In this document: positions 31,030 to 42,375 of the stretch, in pieces | Layout of the letters: each line of letters begins with the position of its first letter | How positions within the stretch are numbered: position 1 is the first letter of the stretch | Source of the DNA: Pohlia nutans | Lineage: Eukaryota; Streptophyta; Bryopsida; Bryales; Mniaceae | Assembly (NCBI GenBank): GCA_022496805.1 | Contig: CM040103.1 | Coordinates: 8,760,001-8,824,000 of the forward strand | Length of the DNA stretch: 64,000 bases | Direction: 5' to 3' | Made by a program: the position numbers and the translations under genes | Notes under the pieces: model-generated | The model's input: only the letters and a program-made list of their open reading frames with translations | What the model was told of the DNA's origin: nothing | Databases searched by the model: none

Positions 31030-31680
31030 GCACTACAACATGCAGGGCTTTTCCTACATCTACAAAAAAATTCAGAATATTTTGAGTTTTTTTTCTTTTG
31101 GCCAAAATTGTGATGGCAGATCAATAGATCATGGCTGTGAGCTGTTTTTTTTTACAGCGGACTTTGAATGTTTTTAACTATGTGAAAAAAACTTTTTTTC
31201 CGAATTTTTTTTGCGCTAGATTATGCAGGACTTTTTCTATATATAGGATTTTTTTCATAATTTTTTGAATTTTTGAATTTTTTGCCAAAATCGTGATGGC
31301 AGATCATGGTTGTGAGCTGTTTTTTTTTTTTTCGGCGGACTTCGAATGTTTTTAACTATGTGAAAAAAACTTTTTTTCCAAATTTTTTTTGCACTAGATT
31401 ATGCAGGACCTTTTTCTATATCTAGGAATTTTTTCATAATATTTTGAATTTTTTTATTTTTTGCCAAAATCGTGATGGCAGATCATGGTTGTGAGCTGTT
31501 TTCTTTTTTTCAGCGGACTTTGAATGTTTTTTAACTATGTGAAAAAAACTTTTTTCCAAATTTTTCTTGCACTAGATTATGGAGGACTTTTTCTATATCT
31601 AGGATTTTTTTCATAATATTTTGAATTTTTGAATTTTTTGCCAAAATCCTAGTGGTTGTGAGCTATTTTTTTTTGCTCCT
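31030..31680. repeat. About 178-bp tandem repeat, 3.6 copies
   Basis: Units start at 31030 (gcactacaacatgcaggg), 31213 (gcgctagattatgcagg), 31391 and 31569, spacing 183, 178 and 178. The conserved block gccaaaatcgtgatggcag recurs in each unit. The length is close to nucleosome-sized satellites, but the array is short and lies inside the 30415-32296 element. Confidence 0.9.
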
Positions 31681-32296
31681 ATGATGAAAAGTACAATGGT
31701 AACCAATAATACCAAATTTGAATTCTAAAAATATAAAATGTTATTTCTTTGAAATTTTAATGTGTATTGCTTCTAAACTCTATAAATGTAGATCTAAAAA
31801 TGTTTTGGGAAATTAAACCGTAAGTATAATTTAAAGAAGATTCTTGGAATATTCCAACATATTCCAAAATAATATAAAATATTTTGAAAGATTCCAAAAG
31901 ATTCCAAAAATATATTAAAATATTGTACATGGATGTCGTACGAAAATAATTTGCATTATAATAGATACTGAAATCGCACGAATATAGTAAAAGGCATTAA
32001 TATGATACGTATACGATATTGAATCCACATTAACTAAAACCGCATGTTATCCGTGTCTTATTAGCCATGTAATGTAGATACATGATTAACGCACGGATTC
32101 TGTCAAGCACGACTTTCGTGCGGAAACAACACTTTTGTCATAATCATTGAAAACACATTGCATCGACATCTTAGTAATGCATGTCACTTCCGTACGATAA
32201 CGACACTTCTAAATGCACGTATGACGTGCGGAATCAGTGTTTAACGATAAACGCACTGAAATCGTGTAGAATCAGTGGGGTCTGAAATTCCTGATG

Positions 32297-33099
32297 TTTA
32301 TTTTTCCAAAAATAATAAATATTCGCTCGCGGGGTGGCGACTATGATATGTCACTATGATATGCTAGTATTTGGATATAATTTGGATGGTGGCTTTTACA
32401 TGCATGGTTTTAAAACAACATTAATAAATTACTAAATTACTAATATTATTTAACTAATTAATTTTTATGAGATATAAGAGTTTCAAAGTTGTAATTTAGA
32501 GGCTTTGCAAGATTGATGCACGTTGTATATTTTTGTGTCTACTTAATTAAAATATAGATTCTAATAGCCTTGTATTATCAAAACTCTTTTGTAACAAAAT
32601 AAGCATATGCATTTATAAAAATTCCTCTTCCATATTCCATTTTTCCACATTCAAACTGTAAGAAAAATTAGTATAGGTAATGCATTTTAGGTCTAATGAA
32701 ATTGTTAGAAAAAACTCTTCAATATTTTGACTTTAGGTCTAAAATATGTAGATTTGGAATTTGGAGTTGATATTAAATAAAACATTGCAAGTATGAACCA
32801 AATCAATAAATTAATTTTTTTTAAATAAATTAAAGTTTTTACATCTACATTAATATTGAAAATTTGATGTCATTGCATTAGAAAGCTACTATTATACAAT
32901 AATGATGGAAATACGCATTGATGCCATTGAAAGTATTTTATATAGGGGATTAAGTAATGACTTAAATCTTTTGATATCGTATCACTTTGTTAAGCAAGGA
33001 CTTATGATGCAACAATATACTTGACAACAATTGATATGATGAATTGTTAAAGATTTTACTCAACATTTTGTGTAAAAACATCAAAAAAAAAGTTTCAAA
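32297..33099. other. AT-rich upstream region of the coiled-coil gene
   Basis: No coding exon or clear element ends. A short direct repeat (gtcactatgatat type) lies near 32338-32365. Confidence 0.45.
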
Positions 33100-36000
33100 A
33101 TGGTGACTGCACAAGTAAGATTTTTCATAAATTTTATTGTTATTTTAATTTAACTGGTGTTGTTGTCTTGTAACAAAATTACTAACTCACGAGTAGAAGA
33201 TAAGATTTCAATTTTATCATGCTATGAAAATTAAACATCAATGAGCGAATTGTATCTTTAAATTAATTTACCTATTTATTGAAGTAAAATTTATTTCTCC
33301 AAACGTAATGTACTAACATCAATAAATAAATAAAATTTGCCTTAAAAACTTTAAAATGTATATTAGAACCAATTTTGATATATCTACTTTTTTTTGGTTA
33401 AATCGTATCCAGGTACATTCAAATGAAGAAAACAACTTTCACAATAAAACACCACAAACAGCTCGAGAATTAACAAATTGTGATGCATTAAACGGAAGTG
33501 AAGTTTTTCAAAAATCCGTCGAAAAGGCAAGACCATCTACTACTAGTAAAAGAATTCGTCCAAATCATCGAGACAAGGAATCACTACTTGACGAATTGCT
33601 TGAACTAAAAAATGCTATAGTTGATCAAGAATTTCATATGAGACTTCACATACAACATCATGGACAAGTTCAAGAAAAAAACAAGTAAGTACATATTTCC
33701 ACCAAACTTTGCAATGTTACTACAACAATCAAAATAAATCGTAAATACTTTCATAGATTTTATAAATTACATATTTTGATTTCTCGGTTTGATTTAAGAT
33801 TTGAGTTTTGAAAAAAAAAAACCACTATTTCAATTAAAATGTATACGTAATTTAATCTTTGTAGGGAACTTGAAAAGAGTGTTGAAAATCTTGAATTAGC
33901 ATATGGATTGGAGGCTCCATGAGTTGGAGGTGAAAGCAAATTGACAGCCAAACTACTAGGTATTTTATATATATCTTTTAACATTCTTTAATAACATTAT
34001 AAATAATATAATAATTATGCAAAAATGAAAAGGTCAATTTTTTTATAGATTAATTTTTTCAATAAAACCAAGATTTTGAAACATGATATATATTATATAT
34101 ATTAATTTGATTTTTGAAATGTGACTTTTAAAATTGAATATAAAATAACGTATAAAAATAATATTCTTCTGAAACTATTATACCAACATGCTAGTGCAAT
34201 CTTAGTGTTTAGGTTTGAAAGCACGCCTGCGAGAAAAACAAGCCATATGTAATAGTCAAGATGTTGAAATTTGCTTGCTTCGTAAAGATATACGTGTGAC
34301 TCATTGCCGAGTAAAATTCTAAATACGTGGTCATTACCAAAATATCTATCATTTTTTATTAATTATTAATAAATTAATATCTTACATAAATACACCCTAT
34401 TTATTATCTATACTAAAAATCAATGATATGATGACTTAACAAAGCATTGCTTAAAAATACGTTTTAGAAAGTTTAACAATATACACTATTTATTTTATTT
34501 TATTTTTGTTCAAATAATAGTTTTACAACTTAAAAAAAAACTACATTTTTCATATCTTAGTTGACATTAAAACATAAAAACATCAAAATTTTAGATGTAT
34601 ATTTAAAGCGTCAATCAAATATTGACATGTTTTTAAAAGTGCATTTATGCCAACTTTTATGTTTTTTAAGTTATTATTTTTATGCTAATAGCACCATTAG
34701 AAAATATCATGTACATGGTTAATTAAATTTTGATGTTTTACTTTTCTAGTCTCATAAAAAAATAAAATATTTTTGTTCTAATGGCAATTCCAAACAATTC
34801 CTTGGATCTAAAACAAACTATTTATGGTAGTAAAATTATGAAATAGTAGAAAGAATTGTAACTTATTCAAATTATCCAAATAATGAAGCTAGTTGAAAGT
34901 ATATTTAAGGATTGTAACATGAAATTATTGTAGTATAATTTTTTATCTTCAGATTGGGTTTTTAAAGCTTACCATTAATTTGTTTTTTTAAATTGGTGTA
35001 ATTTAATAGGAACTGGAGATTGAAAGGGATTTATTTGCAACTGAAGTGGGCACACTTCAAAAAACCATAAGAGGACTTCGCCGTGTGTTTGTTCGTATTA
35101 ATAGCGAAAATGATGAAATTCAAAAAACAAGACAAAAAATTAGTAAATTAGAAAGTGCTAATAAAGAATTAAAGAGCAATATTGAGGTTAGATTTTAAGT
35201 ATTAAATTCCATTTTAACATTGCAAATGATAATGATTCAAAATTACATTATGGAAATCAAAAGAAATAATCTAATCTTTAATACTATCATATTAAATAAA
35301 TCAAATGTTCTAAAACACATAAATAGTTAAAACTATAAGTCTAAATCATTATCATAATATTTAAGGACACTATTTTGAATATCATTACTTACATAAATCA
35401 CCAATTTTTTCTTTTATGTCTTGTTTTTGAAATATGTCTTGGATTTATTTCAGAGTACCGAAAAATCTATTGGAGATGCAAAATCCGAAATTGCTTTACT
35501 TAGCAATCAAAGTTTGGCTGCCCAATCAGCTGCCAAAACTGCTAATTCAAAACTATTGGAATTAGAAAAACATTCACAAGTATTAGCGAAACTAAAACAC
35601 CAAGAAGAATGTGAAACTTTGAAACTTGAGCATTCAATATTGAAAATGGGAGATGATACTCGACAAATTTTAAAGGATAAAATTGCTGCAGAAAAACAAG
35701 CTTTATACAATGCAGCAGAAAGTACACAGGTTGAAATTAAAAAGAAGTTTAAAGCTCCGGAACAACCGCCCGATTCTCCAAGTGGAGATGCTATGGCTCA
35801 ACTAGAGGCTCAATTTATAGCACAAGTTGAAACTGCCGCCGTAGAATTTATTGAAACCGTACCGGCATCACAACCGCCTTCTCCCAAAACTGAGGCGCAA
35901 TTGGAAGATCAACATGTGACTTTTGAAAACCGCAAAGATTTTTTCACCGAAAAAGTGGAGGATGCTGAAATACGATTCTTGATGGCCATAGAAGAGATTG

Positions 36001-36854
36001 AATATGGAAAAGCAAAAACAAAACTAGGACAAACGATGGCAAAGAGATTAGCAGCGGCAGAAAAAGCGAGGTTGGCAGCTGAACAAGAAAGGCAAGCAGC
36101 TGAAGCTCTTGCAAAACAATTTGCGGAAGACGCAAAGAAAGCTCAAGAAGAAGCTGCAAGGTTACAAGCCGAGTTAGAAAAATTGCGAGCTATGGGGTCG
36201 GGTGATAAGAGATGGAAGAGTGAGAAGGTAAGCGTCATGGTAGGAGAGGAGCTTCTCAAGCCATTAGACTACAAAGTCGAAGTGCTTGATAAAGGTGCTG
36301 AGATTGATATTGATGTCGATATATCTGCAAGTGGTATGTCGAGTCGTGCTTCAAGCCCCGATGGAGATGTAGCTGCTGCTAATCGGAAAAAACTAGAGGA
36401 TTTGAATAGTGCAAAAGCAAAGGCAGAAGCTGAAGCCAAACGTTTGGAGGAAGAAATGAGGAAAGCACAAGAAGAACGCGATAGATTGGCAGCTGAATTG
36501 GCGAAGTTGCAAAGTATGGGGGCTGGAGGCAAAAGATGGAAGAATGAAACAGTCTCGATTGTAATGGGTGATAAAGCGCTATCAAAAGAAGAGTATAATA
36601 TAAATGTGCTCGATAAAGGCTCGCAAATTGATATAGATGTTCAAATACAAGGTATTAGTACTAAGATTGAAGGTGAATTGGCGAAAGTCAAAGAATTGGC
36701 AGGAAAAACTAAAAGTAATCTTTTGGATGACGATTCAAGTAAATTAATCAAGACAAACATTGAAGAAGTATTACAACATTTAGAAAATATATCTGAAGTA
36801 ATAAAACCAAAAGGTGCAGGTCCAAGTAAACATGATGTAACAAGTGCTAGTTGA
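33100..36854 (+). CDS. Coiled-coil protein of unknown family, six exons, with duplicated RWK...IDIDV motif; one in-frame TGA
   Basis: Exons 33100-33114, 33413-33684, 33865-33959, 34213-34310, 35010-35186 and 35454-36854 have GT-AG borders, join in phase and total 2058 nt (686 codons). A single in-frame TGA at 33920-33922 (codon 115) interrupts exon 3; the frame is open on both sides, so it is a recent nonsense change, a sequence error, or a wrong donor. The protein is highly helical: charged coiled coil in exons 2-5 (ELEIERDLFATEVGTLQK), then Ala/Glu/Lys-rich heptads in exon 6. Two copies of a short, probably beta-rich motif follow coiled coil, at residues 472-513 (RWKSEKVSVMVGEELL ... VEVLDKGAEIDIDV) and 580-619 (RWKNETVSIVMGDKAL ... 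INVLDKGSQIDIDV). I recognise no family. Codon use is AT-rich like the surrounding DNA. The true start may be further upstream; exon 1 has only five codons. Confidence 0.7.
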
Positions 36855-38237
36855 AAATAATAATCATTAAGAAAATTGAAAATATAAATAAACTAAGTAT
36901 GGTTGTGAAGAGGTGAGTTTTTCCACAATAGTAAATTGGTAAAGAAGTGTCTATTCATAAAATATGAGGCACATGTATCGTGATAAATTAAAATTTTCTA
37001 AATTGGGTTTTGCGTGATGGTTATCATTTTGAAGTTGACATGGTTATTTTTATTTGTTGATGTATTATAAGATTTAATTCAAAAAAATAATTTGCCATGA
37101 TATGTGTATAAATTTGTAGATTATAATTATAGGTTGAATCTACTATTATTATGAGCAATATTTTAACAACCAATTCAAAAATTAAGATTTAATTTTGCAA
37201 GTTTAATTTTACATTTAATATTCAAAAATTTCAAGTAAGATTTGAAACTGTTCTTGGGATTTTTTTTGTCAATTCGAGCTTTTGTTATATTTATTTCAAG
37301 ACTTTGAGCTTTACTCTATGGCCTTTTTTGTTTTTAATCCTTCAGTGCTAATAAGAGCTTTTGTTACATAACCTCTACAACTAGGCTTTATGAAAAATGT
37401 ATTTCATACCCCATATCTTAAATTGGAACATTTTTTCAATTCCAAAAAACAAATCCAAAAAAGTATTCAACTACAAAAAATAAAATAAAAATCTTAAAAC
37501 AAATAATTAAAAAATAAGTAAGTGGAATATCTAAAATATATATAGTAATATATTAAAAAAATAATACATATATTATGAGCAATATTTTAACAACCAATAC
37601 AAAAGTCAAGATATATGGCGCAAGTCAGGGGCTGTTGGGTGAGGATTTGGTTAACTTCACACACAAATGTAGCTGCCAAATTTTCCCAATCTGTGTGTGC
37701 ATGGCTTCGGAAATGAGTCAATAGTTTTAGGAAATGAGCCTATAGTTTTAGGAAGTGAGTCAATATTTTTAGTAAGTGAGCCTGGGTGCATAGGGAAACT
37801 ATGGGTTAGAAGTTTTTGGGCACCGTTTTGGTTTTTTCAAATTTTGCATCTACAATTCACTGTTCGGGAGACTTTTTGAGCCAACCAGTCAATGTCCTCT
37901 ATTTTCCAAAAGCAACCAGTTTTTTAAAGATTATATCCAGTATATTTTGTCTATGGATACTAAATATAATTATTTTTCAGTCATTTAGTTCGGTGTTTTG
38001 TCTCTATTCTTGAAATTCAACCAGCTATTTCCAAAAACTAATCGGCACACTTGTAACTAACTGACGGTTCTTCCTGGACAGTGCTACAATTTCTTTTTTG
38101 TGCCTTGACATTTGACCATTTTTTAGGATCTCACCTACTATTCATTCAAACCAAGGTTCACTCACTCACTTTTGAGTGACTTTACTGATAACTCTATTAT
38201 CAAAAAATGATACATTTTTCATTAGAACGAACCGCTA
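36855..38237. other. AT-rich downstream flank with a 21-bp repeat
   Basis: Mostly AT-rich DNA without genes. At 37710-37780 a 21-bp unit (gaaatgagtcaatagtttta plus g) occurs about 3.4 times; since 21 is a multiple of three it yields a spurious heptad-periodic open frame. Confidence 0.5.
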
Positions 38238-38452
38238 CACTAAATAGGTAGATTAGTATTAGATTATTATAAGATTTGAAAATATTTAGATTTTTACTCT
38301 CGACAAATTTTTTTACCAAAGACATTGATTCCAATACTATTGAAAGATCCCCATCTTGACCAATATAGAGGGTAAAACAATTGGTCAACAGTAAAAACTC
38401 ACAACATGTTTATGTAAATTAGTGTATCTAATACTAATCTACCTATTTAGTG
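38238..38452. mobile_element. TA-flanked MITE, 215 bp
   Basis: Inverted ends CACTAAATAGGTAGATTAGT and complement, flanked by TA at 38236-38237 and 38453-38454. Shares its outer ten bases with 24662-25023 but has a different interior. Confidence 0.85.
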
Positions 38453-39577
38453 TAGTGTACTAAAAAATTCTTGGTAACATTATGTTTCTACCCAAAACTT
38501 TTAAAATCCCCTTTTTCAATCCAAATAATAGATTGTAGTGGCTGTGGGTACATAGTCTGTGTCAAAAATGCTCACATGTGGGAAAATGAGTGAAAAAATC
38601 AGATTTGTTTTTTTATTATTTTTATTGTGCCACATGGACTCCCTCGTGGCGGTGCCACATGGCCAAAACACAAAATAACCCAAAATTGGAAAAAATAAGC
38701 CAAAATAAGGGGGCCAGCAGGACCCCCTCCACTACTACCACCAGTGCTCCCAACCCCTTGTAAATTCCCCGCAGCCTGCTGTGCCTGAAGAAAAGCGACT
38801 ATCGACTTATACCGAAGGCCTCAATATGTATCGGTCATAGCAGTCGAAATTTGCAAAGAGGGTTCAATTCTGCATTTTGGTGAAACTCCCTCAATATCAA
38901 TCAGGATACCGAATGATCAATGCTATTTACAGTAAGTGGGGGAAATAATGATAGGAAACTCCGACAATGAAAACCGGTTCTGTAGTAAAATATGACCTAT
39001 TTAATACATTCCTGGTATCTTCGCATTATGATTCCCGAGACTCCCAAAAATCACGATGAATAAAACCGTGGATTAGCGAAAGAAGTGTCTAAATGCACGC
39101 AAAAAAACAAAAGTTTCTGCCTCAAGCTTAAAACCCTAATATCTGTCACCCAGACAACCAAGGCTCTCGGTTATGAATGAAACAGGGACGATGATCTTGA
39201 TCATTTAGAATGCATCAATTTTTTTTAAATGTCACTGATACCCTTCCGTCCAGGAGCTCCGTGTACTAAATGCTTCTCTTCCCTCGCAAATGTATTCAGT
39301 AAACCAAAAAAATTTGTCCTGCGGCGTTCCTAATTCTCATCTCTGTCACCAATTATTTGCACATCCCGATCGTTCACTCCTGACCACTCCCGATCGCACT
39401 CCTGAGCCCAAAAATTACTGAGGTCAAAAATCTCAAAATTCCTCGCGAAACACTCTGCCCATCCTCGAACAGATCGCCCACATCGCACAATATACATAGA
39501 CTCACACCCATTCCGCACACAGATTGCCCACCCCGCACACAGGAAAAACCCTCGACAAAAACCCTCGACACACAGGA
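38453..39577. other. Gene-like GC-richer sequence, no gene called
   Basis: From about 38760 to 39600 the sequence is richer in GC and resembles leader or captured gene sequence, with several short overlapping open frames on both strands. A small direct repeat of ctcgaca(aaaa/cac)-type lies at 39550-39595. No protein family is recognisable. Confidence 0.35.
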
Positions 39578-40790
39578 TCAAAAACACTCGACACACGGAA
39601 CATTGTTTCGACCCGAGCACTCGCCATCCCCAAATTCTCGACGCCTATCACGAATTCCTCGCGCCTCGAATTCTCGCCCATCGCCATCCAAACAACAAGC
39701 CAGTGTTGAGTTTGAGGAAGGGGTTAGTGCTAATTGGATGTTATTCAAGTTTCTCAACATCTTAACACAATTGTTGATTGCTCTTTGGTGAACAGGTAGA
39801 AAATAACAATCCGTTCGTGACCCCGGTTCATGTTCTGTATGCTCGTCATTCACATGAATCTCAATATCTCGGCCTACTTCATTTGGATATACGGCTTTCA
39901 CTGCAAACTTGCATCCCACATATTTAGCAGTAGAGTATTGCCTCTATCTATCACTCGTTCTGTCATCAATATGTGATTTATCTTGGAACTTTCGTCCTCG
40001 GTGACATACATATTTTTCCACGTTTGCTGAATAAGACCTCACTAAGTTGTCATTTCTATTTGGTTGTAACCGTACTATATGTTGAGCTCTTATATTATTC
40101 AAAAGCATTTCCTCCTCTGTCAATGGCATTGTCTACTTTGATGTGTACTGTCGAAATGAACGAATTGTCCTTTTATGTGATAGATACGCCAAATGACAGC
40201 TGGAACAAGAACTAATCACCTTTTTATTGAAAGGTTTTGGGATGCAATTCACTTGTGTACCTACTAACCACCCTTCCTCTCCAATTCTTTAAACAGTATC
40301 TTTGTATGCTTCATGTCTATCTCCCCGCGGTGCGCTTTCAAAATAATTGATGATCATTCATCAATGTAGGGCACAATAAGATGAGGATGCTTCTTATTGA
40401 ACAAACGGTCCTCTCCATTTGCAATTTTTCGAATCCCAAATATCCTCCCATACTTTTCCCACTTTTTCAAAATCCCTTTGTGCCATGTCTCTAATGAATT
40501 TCCTTCTCGACGAAAGAAAGTTGAATCCAAGGTGCTATAGTGTCCGTCGAGGACATTATTCCGTTCATACGCCAATCTATGAAAAAGTTCCCCAATTCTC
40601 GTTTAAAAGATTAGTATGTGGCATGCAAAAACATAGAAGGATCCAAGTCTTCATCTTGAATCCTATCCACATGTTCCCCTACTTCATCTTCATCACTTTC
40701 TAACAGCGGTGGTAAATCGATCCCAATGTCATAATCGGAAAGAAGATCATCGAGGTTGAGAACCTCGAAAGTATCTCCCACATCGTCCAT
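39578..40790 (-). pseudogene. Second FAR1/Mutator-like transposase relic
   Basis: Minus-strand frames separated by stops carry an acidic N-terminus beginning MDDVGDTFEVLNLDDLLSDY (40790 downward) and KKWEKYGRIFGIRKIANGED. They continue with a zinc-cluster-like region YVCHRGRKFQDKSH, then VGCKFAVKAVYPNE and HTEHEPGSRTDCYFLPVHQR. This order (charged N-terminus, C...H-type DNA-binding domain, H.HEPGS then LPVH) matches FAR1-like Mutator transposases. Stops and missing catalytic region show it is dead. It is not the same copy as the 10-13 kb relic. Confidence 0.6.
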
Positions 40791-41136
40791 TTTGCCAACA
40801 CTTTTTTACGAGCCTAATTTCATCTCAACCGTCGTCTTCTAGTCTTTTAGACAATTTTTGTTATATCTGCACATCCAACACACAATAAGGTGAGTTCCAA
40901 ATATACAATCTTAATTTCTCAATTTTCCCGAAATATTCACAATCATCACAGGAAATTGTCCTCAACAATGATCCATTACAACCACTATCAGATTTGCCTC
41001 GGTGATCCCCGCCACCACGTGCTGAAATGATAAGAAGTAGTGACAAACATTACCACCTTTAAATTATGGTGGGGCCCACCACCACGGGTTTAAAATAATT
41101 GAAAAGGAGGCGGACACCGCCATTCCTTTGCCCTGG

Positions 41137-41640
41137 TCGTCCCGCTACCCTTTGCCCAAGCGGTGCGCGCCATCACATGTTTACAATTTTGCAAATGGTG
41201 GCGGACACTACCACCCTTTGCTCCGGCGGTGCGCGCCATCACATGTTTACGATTTTGCAAGTGGTGGCGGACACCGCTATCCCTTTGTCCCGGTAGTCCT
41301 GCCACCGCATGCCCAAATCTTTAAAATATGTGGCGGAAATCGCCACCCCTTTGCCCGACGGTGCTCGCCATCACATGTTTGCAATTTTGCAAGTGGTGGC
41401 GGACACCGCCATTCCTTTGCCCCAGCGGTCTCACCACCCTTTGCCCCGGCGGTGCGCATCATCACGTGTTTTCAATTTTGCAAGTGGTGGCGGACACCGC
41501 CATCCTTTGCCCCGGTGGTCCCGCTACCGCATGCCCAAATTTTTGCAAGTGGTGGCAGAATCCGCCACTTCTTTGCCCCGGCGGTGCTCATTATCCCATA
41601 TTCAAATTTTGGTGGTAGAAATAGACATCACGACCTCTTT
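41137..41640. repeat. About 66-bp tandem repeat, 6-7 copies
   Basis: Units such as ccctttgccccggcggtgcg through gcaagtggtggcggacac start near 41214, 41281, 41347 and 41412. The period is near 66, a multiple of three, so long open frames arise on both strands (for example 41128-41709). They have only repeat-driven composition. Confidence 0.85.
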
Positions 41641-41849
41641 GGTCCGGTGGGAATTAAACATGAGGTGAGAATTAAACATGGGTGGGTATTACCATCGATT
41701 TTGAAATAGTGGTACTCACCGCCACTACTTCAAAAAAAATGATCATGTGGTTGCGGTCACCACATGTCCAATTTTTTTGAAGTGGCCCCGGTGAGCACTT
41801 AATTCTACTTCAAAACCGGTGGTAATTAAGGTTTAGAGTCATGATGGGA

Positions 41850-42190
41850 AGTGTGGTGAGAGTCGTGATGGGACTCCCGGGACTCCCACTCCTTGAACCC
41901 TAAACCACTCCCGGAACTCCCACTCTCGGGACTCCCATTCTACTCCCGGGACTCCCACTCTTAGGACTCCCATTCCACTCTCGAGAGTCCCACTCCCGGG
42001 ACTCCCACTCTTGGGTCTCCCATTTCCGCACGCCATGGGAGTCGTGATGGGAGTCGTGGAGGGAGTCGTTGTGGGAGTCGTGATGGGACTCCCACTCCCA
42101 CACGCCATGGGAGTTGTGATGGGAGTCGTGGTGGGACTCTCGGGACTCCCACTAACACACGCCATGGGAGTCGTGATGGGACTCCCACTC
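41850..42190. repeat. Degenerate short tandem repeat, GGGACTCCCACTC type
   Basis: Repeated gggactcccactc blocks on the left give way to catgggagtcgtgatggga blocks on the right, which are partly their complement, so the array is internally inverted. Open frames here are repeat artefacts. Confidence 0.8.
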
Positions 42191-42339
42191 TATTTTCTCA
42201 ATTTCAAGCCATTTTCCAATTTTTCGAGTGGTGGTAGAGACCATCACCACCACCCTACTCCATTTTTTGAATTTCATGTCATTTTCCAATTTTTGGAGTG
42301 GTGGTGATGGTCACCACCACCACCTTCACCACCACCTAG

Positions 42340-42375
42340 TACTATGAGGGGAGGCACCACCCTCCCCTCATAGTA
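42340..42375. other. Perfect 15-bp hairpin
   Basis: TACTATGAGGGGAGG, six-base loop, then its exact complement, at the edge of a CAC-rich tract. Could be the end of an element or a transcription-related structure; no further evidence. Confidence 0.75.

Larger units (their letters stand above)
30415..32296. mobile_element. Long-TIR element of uncertain class, 1.88 kb
   Basis: Ends CATCAGGAATTTCGGACCCC and, on the other side, the complement GGGGTCTGAAATTCCTGATG, with inverted similarity continuing about 45 bp (ACTGATTC..., TTTCAGTGCG). No target duplication can be read. Inside are a tRNA-derived SINE (30760-30960) and a roughly 178-bp tandem array (31030-31680). No transposase is seen, so the superfamily (Mutator-like or hAT-like) is open. 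Confidence 0.7.

Noticed and set aside
33100..36854. Coiled-coil gene as a giant-virus insertion
   Set aside because: It has five ordinary spliceosomal introns and no viral hallmark gene nearby; nothing in the sequence requires a viral origin.
39330..39620. 96-codon Cys/Gly-rich frame on the minus strand
   Set aside because: Cys-rich composition arises from short direct repeats; no splice or family support.
41128..41709. 193-codon open frame with GGGH and CAPSHV repeats
   Set aside because: It is an artefact of a 66-bp tandem repeat whose period is a multiple of three; overlapping frames on both strands are equally long.
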